Notes under the pieces: model-generated
Databases searched by the model: none
Told to the model about the DNA's origin: nothing
Seen by the model: only the letters and a program-made list of their open reading frames with translations
Made by a program: the position numbers and the translations under genes
In this document: one piece after another, positions 26,506 to 34,402 of the stretch
Layout of the letters: every line of letters begins with the position of its first letter
Numbering within the stretch: position 1 is the first letter of the stretch
Source: JANMAT01 sp031359995
Lineage (GTDB): Bacteria > Actinomycetota > Acidimicrobiia > Acidimicrobiales > Ilumatobacteraceae
Direction of reading: 5' to 3'
Assembly (NCBI GenBank): GCA_031359995.1
Contig: JANMAT010000148.1
Location: forward strand, 1-34,524
DNA length: 34,524 nucleotides

Positions 26506-27783
26506 ATGGAGCGAACATCCCGCCGCCGCCGCCTGGCCGCCTTCGCATCCGTGGCGCTCGCCGCGCTCGGTGCCTGCACCGACGGCGATCGGAGAGCTGG
26601 GCGGGGCGTGCGTACCACCGGGGTCGCCAGCTCGCTGATCGCCCCTGCATCGTCGGGCGGTAGCTCGGGTTCGATCCGCTCGGGCCGAACGGCTCGTGTG
26701 GTGGTTCAGGTACCGGCGTCGCCGATCGAGAAAGGCCCATCGGGTCTCGACGCCGCCCGGGGCGCGGACGTCGAGGGGCTGCCGGCCGGCGACGTGGCCC
26801 TCGACGAGCTTCGGGAGGGCGGTCCGCCTCCGGACGGCATTCCACCCATCGACGTGCCGACGTTCCTGTCCCCGGCCGACGTCGACTTCCTCGCCGACAA
26901 CGAGCCGGTCATGGCGGTCGAGATCGGGGGCGAGGCGCGCGCCTATCCGGTGCAGATCCTGATCTGGCACGAGATCGTGAACGACACCATCGGAGGCATT
27001 CCGGTGGCCGTGACCTACTGCCCGCTGTGCAACTCGGCGCTCGTGTACGACCGACGCGTCGCCGGCCGGGTCCTGAGCTTCGGCACCTCGGGGCTGCTGT
27101 GGAACTCCTCCCTCGTGATGTACGACCGCCAGACCGACACGCTGTGGAGCCACTTCACGGGCTCGGCCATCGTCGGGGCGCTCACTGGCACCGAACTCGA
27201 CACGTTCTCGGTGGCCACCGTGCCCTGGCGGGTGTGGCGCGACGCGCACGCCGATGGTCTCGTGCTGAGCCGAGACACCGGTCACCAGCGCGACTACGGG
27301 TCGAACCCGTACCCGGGCTACGACGACATCACGAGCCGACCTTTCCTGTTCGAGGGAGAGGTCGACGGGCGGTTCACCGCGATGACGCGGGTCGTTGGGA
27401 TCCACGACGACAGTGCTGCCGTTGCGGTGCCGCTCGCCACGCTGCGGGAGCGTCGCGTCGTGGCGACGACGTTCGGCGATCGAGTGCTGACGGTCTGGTG
27501 GACACCAGGAACGAGCTCGGCCCTCGACGCCGACGCCGTTGCCGACGGCGATGACATCGGCGCCACGGGCGTGTTCGACACCGCGATCGAGGGACGCACT
27601 CTCACGTTCCTGCCGGCGGGCGACGCGTTCACGGACACCGAGACCGGCTCGACGTGGAACCTACTCGGCCAGGCCGTCTCGGGACCCTTGGCGGGCCGAC
27701 GGCTTGAGCCGGTCGTGCACGTCGACACCTTCTGGTTCGCTTGGGCGGCGTTCCGACCCGGCACCGCCCTCGCTCCGGCCTGA
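26506..27783 (+). CDS. DUF3179 domain lipoprotein
   Basis: 425 residues. The N-terminus MERTSRRRRLAAFASVALAA ends in a lipobox-like LGAC (Cys24), so it is probably a lipoprotein. A disordered linker to about residue 75 leads into DUF3179: IPPIDVPTFLSPADVDFLAD, EARAYPVQILIWHEIVND, TYCPLCNSALVYDR with two cysteines in a CxxC, then FGTSGLLWNSSLVMYDRQT, and a C-terminal HVDTFWFAWAAFRPGTA. The biochemical role of DUF3179 is not known; the exported CxxC suggests a redox partner or metal site. It is divergent from ccdA across 164 bases, compatible with a shared regulatory region. Confidence 0.85.
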   Translation: MERTSRRRRLAAFASVALAALGACTDGDRRAGRGVRTTGVASSLIAPASSGGSSGSIRSGRTARVVVQVPASPIEKGPSGLDAARGADVEGLPAGDVALDELREGGPPPDGIPPIDVPTFLSPADVDFLADNEPVMAVEIGGEARAYPVQILIWHEIVNDTIGGIPVAVTYCPLCNSALVYDRRVAGRVLSFGTSGLLWNSSLVMYDRQTDTLWSHFTGSAIVGALTGTELDTFSVATVPWRVWRDAHADGLVLSRDTGHQRDYGSNPYPGYDDITSRPFLFEGEVDGRFTAMTRVVGIHDDSAAVAVPLATLRERRVVATTFGDRVLTVWWTPGTSSALDADAVADGDDIGATGVFDTAIEGRTLTFLPAGDAFTDTETGSTWNLLGQAVSGPLAGRRLEPVVHVDTFWFAWAAFRPGTALAPA

Positions 27784-27870
27784 ACCGTGCGACGACGTCG
27801 GAAGGGTGCGTGGGCGTTCCTGCGCATACTCGGCGCATCGAGGACGGCGCCGGCCGGGGTGCTCGTTTCG

Positions 27871-27887
27871 CATTCGTTTCGCGAATG
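27871..27887. promoter_or_regulatory. Inverted repeat upstream of the spondin-domain gene
   Basis: CATTCG-TTTCG-CGAATG, a perfect 6-bp inverted repeat about 90 bases upstream of the TTG start, in the 190-base gap after the DUF3179 gene. It could be an operator or promoter-proximal regulator site. Confidence 0.35.
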
Positions 27888-27975
27888 TTCCCTGGTCGGT
27901 TCGGTGTGCCGACCATACGATCGTCAGGCCTGCTCCGGAGCGGCGGTTCCATTCAACTCGAGCGGAGGAATCCCC

Positions 27976-28734
27976 TTGTCCATCACGTCTCGTCGCGTCC
28001 GCGTAGCGGCCGGCCTCCTCGCGGCCCCGGCCGCACTTCTCGCTCTCCCCTCGATGGCGTCAGCGACGTACCCACATCCCGCACCGTCGGCCCCGGTCTA
28101 CGAGATCACCCTCACCAACCTGACGCCGACACAGTGGTTCACGCCGCCGGTGGTCGCCGTCCACAGCCCCCACGCCGACGTCTACCGCCGCGGTGCACCA
28201 GCCTCGTTCGGCGTGAAGGAGATCGCCGAGAACGGCAACATCGACCCGCTGGTGCAGTCCCTGACCGGCGCCCCCGGCGTGTTCTCGGTCGGCGTCGGCG
28301 TGTCGTCGTCGGGCCCGCCGCTGCTCGCACCAGGTGCCTCGACCAAGCTCACCCTCGGCGGAGCCGGCAACGACGACCGTCTGTCGCTGGTCGCGATGCT
28401 CATCTGCACCAATGACGGGTTCGCCGGCATCGACAGCATCAACATGCCGAACAAGGTCGGGCGGAGCCGCACCGGGTACGCGCGCGACTTCGACGCCGGC
28501 ACGGAGATCAACACCGAGGACCTCGCCGACATCGTGCCGCCGTGCCAGGGTCTCAACGGCGTCGCCGACGACAACGGCGCGCCGGGGACGGGCGCGTCGA
28601 ACCCGGCGCTGGCCGAAAGCGGCGTGATCCGAGCCCACCGGGGCGTGAAGGAGATTGCCGACCTGACCTGGGAAGCCCACGGCTGGGACACCCGATCCCC
28701 GGTCCTGAAGATCACCGTCACACGGGTGGCCTGA
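27976..28734 (+). CDS. Secreted spondin-domain protein, TTG start
   Basis: 252 residues. I chose TTG 27,976 because GGAGGAA (27,963-27,969) lies six bases upstream and a proper signal peptide follows (SITSRRVRVAAGLLAAPAAL, cleavage after ASA near residue 34). The mature part matches the Spondin_N fold: YEITLTNLTPTQWFTPPVVA, VHSPHADVYRRGAPAS, LAPGASTKLTLGG, RLSLVAMLICTNDGFAGID and a C-terminal strand SPVLKITVTRVA. Bacterial spondin proteins are exported and of unknown role, perhaps adhesion. A hairpin terminator follows the stop. Confidence 0.8.
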   Translation: MSITSRRVRVAAGLLAAPAALLALPSMASATYPHPAPSAPVYEITLTNLTPTQWFTPPVVAVHSPHADVYRRGAPASFGVKEIAENGNIDPLVQSLTGAPGVFSVGVGVSSSGPPLLAPGASTKLTLGGAGNDDRLSLVAMLICTNDGFAGIDSINMPNKVGRSRTGYARDFDAGTEINTEDLADIVPPCQGLNGVADDNGAPGTGASNPALAESGVIRAHRGVKEIADLTWEAHGWDTRSPVLKITVTRVA

Positions 28735-28754
28735 CCACCTCGATCGCAGGCCGA

Positions 28755-28780
28755 TCGGCCGGTGTGTGTGCACCGGTCGA
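28755..28780. terminator. Bidirectional hairpin terminator between convergent genes
   Basis: TCGGCCGGTG, loop TGTGTG, CACCGGTCGA: a 10-bp stem with one G-U pair, in the 55 bases between the stops of the spondin gene (plus) and the dimethylformamidase-like gene (minus). No T-run, as is usual in GC-rich actinobacteria. Confidence 0.6.
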
Positions 28781-28789
28781 TCAGCCCGA

Positions 28790-30070
28790 TCAGCTGAGCC
28801 GGTCGAGCACGTTCCGGGTCATCCGTTGCACCCGACCATCGGCCGGGAACGGTCCGCCACCCGTGAGGAACCGAGGCCAGTACGTGGTACCGACGTTGAT
28901 CACGGTGGCTCCCGATGGATGCTCGACCACGACGCCTTCGTGGCGGCGGCCTGGCTCGACGACCGTGCTGGACACCATGGTGGTACCGGGAGGTGCATGG
29001 GGGGACAGCTGATCCCACTCGTAGCCGATCAGCCCAGCGATCGCGTCGCCGTCGGTCATACCGGTGCCCACGTAGATCCAGTGGTCGGTGTGTAGCGCCC
29101 GCCACGGCGCGCCGCGTCCATAGGGGAACCAATGGCTGTCGTACCAGGAGCCGAGCAGGTCGCTCTCGGGCTGTCCGACGTCGCGAAATCGGCCCGTTCG
29201 CCCTGCCTTCTCGCACCGCATCCGGTCGCCGTCGATCTCGACGCGCCAGTAGATGCTGTTCGCCCCCAGGAACGCGGCATTGCCGCCGGTAGCCAAGAAG
29301 CCAACCAGTCGGTCGCGCATGGTTTCGGTCCAGTACTCGTCGTGGAAGGCCGACACGAAGAGCCGACGACCCCGCAGGACGTCGGGGTCTGCATCCAGGT
29401 CCTGGCTATCCAGGTACGTCACGTCGCGCCCTTCCCGGTCGAGCCACATCGCCAGCTGGTAGTCGCCGTAGAACAAGAACCCGGCGCCGTCGAACACGTC
29501 GTAGGGGCGATGGAGCCCGACCGACGCCGCCCGTCGCCCGTTCGAGTTGAACTCGTACAGGCTCGCCCCTCCCCACGCGTTGTACGCCTGGTAGGTCAGG
29601 AAGGGCACGTGCACGGCAACCGTGGCGACGCTGGCCGGATCGCGCACGACGAACGGCACGTAGCGGACCGGCAGCTGCTGCCCGGTGGGCCGTACCTCTG
29701 CGAAGTAGAGACCGTCTCGGAACTCCGTGGTGTCGAACTCGACCGTCACCGGCCACGGGAGTCCGGGCCCCTGTACCGAGGCGTCTCGCACCGTCCGGGA
29801 GTCGGCCAGTGTCGGTGCCGGCCAACCGACTCGACGGATCTCGACCCGCAGGTTCCGGCGGGTCGAGGACACGTGCAACGGCAGGATCCGGCCCCGTTCG
29901 ACGGACGGCGTCGTGGTGTAGGCCTCGATCGCGCCGTCGGCGGGCGGCGACTCGTTCGCGAAGGCGAAGCGCTCAGCAGCGGCGAGCGAACCATCGCAAG
30001 CGGAGCAAGCACCTGCGACGGCGACGCCGGTGGCGGTCAGGCCGAGGAATCGGCGTCGCGACATCAGCAC
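28790..30070 (-). CDS. Tat-exported protein of the N,N-dimethylformamidase large-subunit-like family
   Basis: 426 residues from ATG 30,070 (ATG 30,064 is also possible). The N-terminus SRRRFLGLTATGVAVAGACS is a Tat signal. The rest follows the DMFA2-like domain: a beta-sandwich-like part (PLHVSSTRRNLRVEIRRVGW), PFLTYQAYNAWGGASLYEFN, RPYDVFDGAGFLFYGDYQLA, YLDSQDLDADPDVLRGRRLF, a glutamine-amidotransferase-like segment HDEYWTETMRDRLVGFLATG, and INVGTTYWPRFLTGGG near the end. Known members hydrolyse N,N-dimethylformamide with a small subunit. No small subunit gene lies nearby and members in actinobacteria are often of unknown substrate, so I do not assign the reaction. Confidence 0.75.
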   Translation of the reverse strand: MLMSRRRFLGLTATGVAVAGACSACDGSLAAAERFAFANESPPADGAIEAYTTTPSVERGRILPLHVSSTRRNLRVEIRRVGWPAPTLADSRTVRDASVQGPGLPWPVTVEFDTTEFRDGLYFAEVRPTGQQLPVRYVPFVVRDPASVATVAVHVPFLTYQAYNAWGGASLYEFNSNGRRAASVGLHRPYDVFDGAGFLFYGDYQLAMWLDREGRDVTYLDSQDLDADPDVLRGRRLFVSAFHDEYWTETMRDRLVGFLATGGNAAFLGANSIYWRVEIDGDRMRCEKAGRTGRFRDVGQPESDLLGSWYDSHWFPYGRGAPWRALHTDHWIYVGTGMTDGDAIAGLIGYEWDQLSPHAPPGTTMVSSTVVEPGRRHEGVVVEHPSGATVINVGTTYWPRFLTGGGPFPADGRVQRMTRNVLDRLS

Positions 30071-30184
30071 GCGGACGAAACCCGAGCACGGGCGGCCGAT
30101 TCGGTCGACATGTCAGAGGAACCCGCAGCCCTGACGGAGCATTCCCGGCCGAGTCCACACCGGTGGCCCCGCGCACCGCGACGC

Positions 30185-31669
30185 TCAGTGCTCGAGGGCG
30201 AACTGGCGTCGAACGACGTCGGGCAGCGCATCGGTGCAGTCGCACACCACCGCTCGACCGACCATAGGGAACGGCGAATCGCTCCCCTCGGGTGTGCCGC
30301 CGAGCGCGATGACGTGTTCGACGATCGTCGCATCCCACTGGCTGCCGGCGTGTTCGCGCAGGATCGCCGCGGCTCGTTCGCCCCCCATGCCCTGGCGGTA
30401 CTGGCGGGTGTGGGCCATGGCATCGAACGCGTCGCACACAGCGATGATCCGCGCCTCCAGCGGGATCGACTCGCCCGCCAGCCCGTCGGGGTACCCCGCG
30501 CCGTCCATCCTTTCGTGGTGGCCTCGCACGAGCGGCGCGATGGGAACGAGGGCGGGCACCGCCCTGACGAGGGCGTCCCCCGCGATGGTATGGCGCTGGA
30601 TCGTCAGGAATTCGTCCGGGGTGAGCCGCGCGGGCTTGTTGAGGAGTTCGTCGGGTGTTTCCAGTTTGCCGATGTCATGGAGGAGGGCGCCGAGGCCCAG
30701 ACGGCGGAGCCGGCTGGCGGACATCCCGAGGCGCTGCCCGACGCGCACGGCCAGTGCTGCGGTGCGCACGACATGGTCGCGGGTGATCGGGTCCTTCGTC
30801 TCAAGCGCGGCCACGAACCGGTGAACGACGGGCGACAGCCCGACCTCGAGAGCGACCAGGGGATCGTGAGCAAGCACCGGGGCGAGCACCTCGGTCGTCG
30901 TGCGCCCCAGCCGGTGGCCCCGATGGGCGCCGGCACAGCCGCCGAGGACCCCGGCGATGTCGAGGCCGTGAACGAGCCACCAGCCGACGCTGAACACCGG
31001 AGCGCCCAACCAGACGAGCGCCGTGGCGGCCAGCAGGACCAGCGCCAACGACGCGACGAGCGCCGAAGCCCGCAGGCTGAGCTCGTAGTGGCCCAGCTGT
31101 TGACGAGAGAGCACGGTCATGATGGACACCTGGGCCACGACCGTGGCCACGATCCAGGCCGGCGTGCCGGTCGGCACGACCGTGATCTGGGGCTTCACCA
31201 GGAGAGCCACGGCCACCCCGGTGGCCAGCACGCTCCAGGCCGCACACCAGACGCGCCAACGACGCGCTGCCCACGCGCCGAACGGACGGTGCCGGAGAGC
31301 CAGGGGCGACCAGGATCCGAGCGCCATGGGCAGGGCGAGGAACGCCGAGGTCATGACCGCCTGGTTCGGTCCGTACAGCACGCCCGGGGCGGTCAGGCCG
31401 TGGACGAGCGGCAGGATCGAGACGACGAGCAGGCCGGTGCCGAGCAGACCCACCTCAGCAAGATCGCGACGGTGGCCGGCCACGATGACCGCAGCGGCAG
31501 CGAACACGCACAGGGACGCGGCGATCGTGACGACCACGAACAGGGCCACCGGAGACGCCCACACGACGTGTCGGCTCGGCCCGAACACCGCCAGGGCCGT
31601 CGCCGTGCCGAGGAGCACCGTGCAGGCCATCCACGTGGCCTCGCCGTGTGACCTTCTCCGCCGATCCAC
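30185..31669 (-). CDS. Membrane-bound HD-GYP domain phosphodiesterase
   Basis: 494 residues from GTG 31,669. The first about 250 residues carry seven or eight hydrophobic helices with short loops, probably a sensor. The HD-GYP domain follows: KDPITRDHVVRTAALAVRVG, LLHDIGKLETPDELLNKP, the metal-binding HHERMDGAGYPDGLAGE with the GYP motif, and ARIIAVCDAFDAMAHTRQYR. This family hydrolyses cyclic di-GMP to pGpG or GMP, so it probably lowers c-di-GMP in response to a membrane signal. It is divergent from the peroxiredoxin-like selenoprotein gene, 131 bases apart, with an inverted repeat GCCGAT...ATCGGC at 31,660-31,683 near its start. Confidence 0.85.
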   Translation of the reverse strand: MDRRRRSHGEATWMACTVLLGTATALAVFGPSRHVVWASPVALFVVVTIAASLCVFAAAAVIVAGHRRDLAEVGLLGTGLLVVSILPLVHGLTAPGVLYGPNQAVMTSAFLALPMALGSWSPLALRHRPFGAWAARRWRVWCAAWSVLATGVAVALLVKPQITVVPTGTPAWIVATVVAQVSIMTVLSRQQLGHYELSLRASALVASLALVLLAATALVWLGAPVFSVGWWLVHGLDIAGVLGGCAGAHRGHRLGRTTTEVLAPVLAHDPLVALEVGLSPVVHRFVAALETKDPITRDHVVRTAALAVRVGQRLGMSASRLRRLGLGALLHDIGKLETPDELLNKPARLTPDEFLTIQRHTIAGDALVRAVPALVPIAPLVRGHHERMDGAGYPDGLAGESIPLEARIIAVCDAFDAMAHTRQYRQGMGGERAAAILREHAGSQWDATIVEHVIALGGTPEGSDSPFPMVGRAVVCDCTDALPDVVRRQFALEH

Positions 31670-31800
31670 TACGAGCTATCGGCGATTCCGGCTCCGAGTT
31701 GAACGATCCATCCAAGCACGGTCTCGCGACGGTGAGATCTTCGAGCGACCGGTCGAGCTGTATGGCACCATGGCAGACCACCGACCCGAAGGACGTACCC

Positions 31801-32445
31801 GTGCGTGAGCTCCTCGATCTACGCCGCACCGAGGGTGGCCTCGTCGCCATGCTGTACCGCGGCGACTGGTGACCGTATTGCTGCGGTCAGCTCGTGCGGC
31901 TGGCAACGAACTACACCCGTCTCCACGCGGCCGGCGCCGAGTTGGTCGCCATCAGCGTCGACGACGAGGCCCGGCAAGCGGGCATGGCGCGTCGTTGGGG
32001 CCTCACGCACACGCGCATGGTCGCGGACCCCGGCGGTGTCGACTTCCTGCAGCCGCTCGGCCTGTTCGACCCGAAGGAACGGAACGGGATCGCGCTGCCG
32101 GCCATGATCGTGCTGGCGCCTGACGGCACGGAGGTCTACCGATACCGCGGGCGCGACTTCGCGGACCGCACGAACGACGACGATCTGTGGGCCGCGCTCG
32201 AGCCGCTCGCGCTGGCGCCGGTCGATCCACCGGCGTGGACGCCGACGGCCGAGGTGCCCGCCGATCTCGGCGGGTTCTTCCGGCCCGAGGATCTGCCCCT
32301 CTACTTCCGCGGCAACCAGTTCGGGGCACACGCCATCGCTGGCCGGCTCGACGACCCGGCGGCCAAGTCGATAGCGATTCAGCACCGCGACATGGCCTCT
32401 GCAACGGTCGCCGCCTGGCAACAGTGGAGTCGGCGCAGCACCTGA
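31801..32445 (+). CDS. Peroxiredoxin-like protein, predicted selenoprotein (UxxC) with in-frame TGA
   Basis: 214 residues from GTG 31,801, chosen because GAAGGA ends about seven bases upstream; an in-frame ATG at 31,762 is the alternative. The sequence reads LVAMLYRGDW-U-PYCCGQLV, with TGA at 31,870-31,872. Redoxin/AhpC-like proteins have YRGDWCPYC here, so TGA replaces the first Cys of CxxC; U24 is followed by Cys27 and Cys28. The frame stays open to 32,445 with the family's later elements (LVAISVDDEARQAGMARRWG, MVADPGG, GIALPAMIVLAPDG, VYRYRGRDFADR). A candidate SECIS follows. The C-terminal 70 residues are an unrecognised extension. Role: thiol/selenol peroxidase or oxidoreductase in the cytoplasm, as no signal peptide is seen. 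Ordinary calling would start at ATG 31,894 and lose the active site. Confidence 0.8.
31886..31904 (+). promoter_or_regulatory. Candidate bacterial SECIS element of the peroxiredoxin-like gene
   Basis: GTCAGC (31,886-31,891) pairs with GCTGGC (31,899-31,904) with one U-G, and T31,892-G31,898 closes a CGTGC loop. The loop starts 21 nucleotides after the UGA with G in second position, inside the published range. It is weaker than the hairpin of the TlpA-like gene. Confidence 0.55.
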
Positions 32446-32821
32446 GGACGCCGCATCGGTGGCCCGTGTCGTGGTCCATCCATCCAGCGACAGCGGGAGA
32501 CGTTTGAGATGCAGGTAGCGCGCGTCGGCCCTGGAAAGTGGACCTGTCGGGACGGCGTGCGACGCCGTCGGACGGCCGGCAAGCGAGCGCCTGCAAGTCC
32601 GAAGCGCCCAATATCGACGCTCAGAAGCCCTGCGCGATTTGGTGAGGTGCGCGCACGACTCCGGCCTTCCTGGGCGCCCGGGATCACGCCCAAGCGATCA
32701 CGGGATTGGCGACGTCTGTGGCCGCCATGTCCCGGCAGTTGACCCTTGGAAGGAATCGCGTCTGCTCGGCCTGGGTGTGGTTTCCTCCCACACTCCTCCC
32801 AGCCACGACGGACATTGGCGG
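32446..32821. other. Intergenic region between the selenoprotein gene and the integrase
   Basis: About 375 bases. A 77-codon plus frame from ATG 32,509 follows a GGGAGA but is Arg/Pro-rich without family character, so I do not call it. Near the right end are the TCCTCCCA repeats described separately. Confidence 0.4.
32783..32801 (-). repeat. Paired TGGGAGGA direct repeat, possible integrase arm site
   Basis: On the minus strand TGGGAGGA occurs twice with an 11-base period. A similar pair, TTGGGGAG twice with a 10-base period, lies on the plus strand at 33,450-33,467. Together they form an inverted arrangement around the N-terminal half of the integrase. Short tandem G-rich repeats next to actinobacterial integrase genes often act as arm-type binding sites; that role is inferred here. 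Confidence 0.4.
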
Positions 32822-33403
32822 TCAACCGGGGCGTGTAGCGGCCAATCCGCACAGCTCGTCTAGCTGGGCATTCGGCCTGCTCAGCGGCAAAATACCTGGG
32901 CGCCCTCGGTAGGATTCGAGCGCGCCGATCGCCGGCGCGGCGCGCGTCAGCCACTCCTCGAGCGGGTTCGACGCGTCGATCTCGGCGCCCGGTTCGAGTG
33001 TGGCAACGATGTAGGCACGCACGCCCTTGGGCGGCGCCGTCTCATCGTTCGCGACAGCCGGGATGAACCTAGCGAGGGCCTCGATCGCGGAGACTCGGGT
33101 TCTCGGCTGCCACTCCTCCCATTGCTCGGCGATCCATCGCCGCGCCCACGCATGGATCGGCATGTCGACTGGCCGAGGCTTCCACGACTCCGGCTCGCCA
33201 GTTGCCCGATCGAACAGTTCGCCGTCACGATGGGCCACGAGCAGCATCGACCGGTACCGGTCCCCTTCCGCCTTCGTCCTGAATGCCCGCGAGCGTTGCC
33301 GGCCCTCGACGGCCCAACGCACGAGCCACGGCTTCGTGGCGAGTGGGTGCGATCGACGATCCTGGATGCCGTAGATCTTGACGTCCTGATGCGCTCGCCT
33401 CAC
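32822..33403 (-). pseudogene. N-terminal half of a tyrosine integrase, inverted relative to its catalytic half
   Basis: 193 residues from GTG 33,403, preceded by GGGAGGAGG at ideal spacing. The sequence reads VKIYGIQDRR, TKPWLVRWAVEGRQRSRAFR, TKAEGDRYRSMLLVAHRDGE, then PIHAWARRWIAEQWEEWQPR and RVSAIEALARFIPAV. This is the arm-binding and core-binding (SAM-like) region of actinobacterial tyrosine integrases. Family homology stops near LTRAAPAIGALESYR at about 32,905, and the remaining 27 codons look random. No catalytic domain follows; it lies on the opposite strand from about 33,540. The strong ribosome site argues that this half was the true 5' end of the gene. Confidence 0.7.
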
Positions 33404-33449
33404 CCTGACCTCCTCCCGCGGCCCCCACGATCGAGCGTCCTCGTTTCGA

Positions 33450-33467
33450 TTGGGGAGCTTTGGGGAG
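33450..33467 (+). repeat. Paired TTGGGGAG direct repeat, possible integrase arm site
   Basis: TTGGGGAG at 33,450-33,457 and 33,460-33,467. It sits between the 5' end of the inverted integrase N-half and the start of the catalytic half. See the partner pair at 32,783-32,801. Confidence 0.45.
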
Positions 33468-33509
33468 AGTACGACCGTAAAGCTCAAACATCAACTGTGA
33501 ACTGGTCGT

Positions 33510-34402
33510 TTGTTCGATCGAGCGTCGGCCTCCGGAGCCGGATGCGTAGGTTCGATCGGGTGCGTCTCGCCGAGGTCGACCGACGGTTGGGGTTGGGTGA
33601 CGATGGTCGCCCGTTCGCCGCATCGACTTCCAGCCGCTACCGCAAGGTGTCGCGTGCATGTGTGCGTCGCGCCGTCGAGCTGGAGCTGCTTCCCGCTGAT
33701 CCCTGGCCGCCGTCGACCCGGGGTCGTGGACGGCGCAAGGCGTCCCGGCTCAAGCGCCGCGTAGACATCCGAGCGTTGCCGAGTCCGGAGACGATGGCGA
33801 GGGCGATCGACGCGATCGTGAGTCACCAGCCCGTTAGCCGCGTGTACCGCGTGATGACCGCCGTGGCGTACTACGGCGGGCTACGACCCTCCGAGGTCGT
33901 GATGCTTCGTCGTCGCTCGCTCCTTTTGCCACTGTCGGGCTGGGGTCGGATAGACGTGACGGAGGCCGACGTCTCGCACGACGAGCCGGGCGAGCCGAAG
34001 ACGGGGCCCCGCAGTATTCCGATCCCCCCGGTACTCGTCGAGATCCTGCAAGCCTGGGTCGACGGGCACCGCTTCGAGAGCGACGCCCTGATCTTCCGCA
34101 CGCGGAACGACAAACGGCCAACGGGATCGAACTGGACACGCGCATGGCATCGCGCGCTCGCCGCGATCGGGCAACCTCCGCTACGTGTCTACGACTGCCG
34201 GCACGCGGCGGCGACAACGTGGCTCAAAGCTGGCGTCCCGCTCGGAGAGGTCGCCCGACGGCTCGGACACAGCGTCGAGACCCTCGTGTCGACCTACGTC
34301 GGTGCCATCGTTGGAGACGAGGAACTGGGCAACAAGCGCATTCAGCTCGTTCTCGACGGAGTGCAACCGGACGAGTCCATCGTCGATGATTCGCACGCGT
34401 GA
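33510..34402 (+). pseudogene. Catalytic half of a tyrosine integrase
   Basis: The frame is open far upstream, but family-like sequence begins at RRFDRVRLAEVDRRLGLGDD near 33,545. It continues with the end of the core-binding domain (STSSRYRKVSRACVRRAVEL) and the full catalytic domain. The residues are Arg in GGLRPSEVVML, Lys in EPKTGPRSIPI, His-x-x-Arg in YDCRHAAATTWLKAG, His in RRLGHSVETL and the nucleophile Tyr in STYVG. All five are present, so the domain could be active if expressed. The N-terminal DNA-binding half is absent from this strand and found inverted at 32,822-33,403. No obvious start or ribosome site lies near 33,500. Confidence 0.75.

Noticed and set aside
31880..31891. GCTG-CGGT-CAGC hairpin as the SECIS of the peroxiredoxin-like gene
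   Set aside because: Its loop begins only about 12 nt after the UGA, too close for the general bacterial SECIS model; the overlapping GTCAGC/GCTGGC hairpin fits better.
32509..32742. 77-residue plus-strand ORF with an upstream GGGAGA
   Set aside because: Basic, low-complexity translation with no family features; typical of chance frames in GC-rich DNA.
32868..33545. GCATTCGGC / GCCGGATGC as inverted repeats driving the integrase inversion
   Set aside because: Only 8 of 9 bases match, expected by chance at this search size, and joining there leaves the two halves out of frame.
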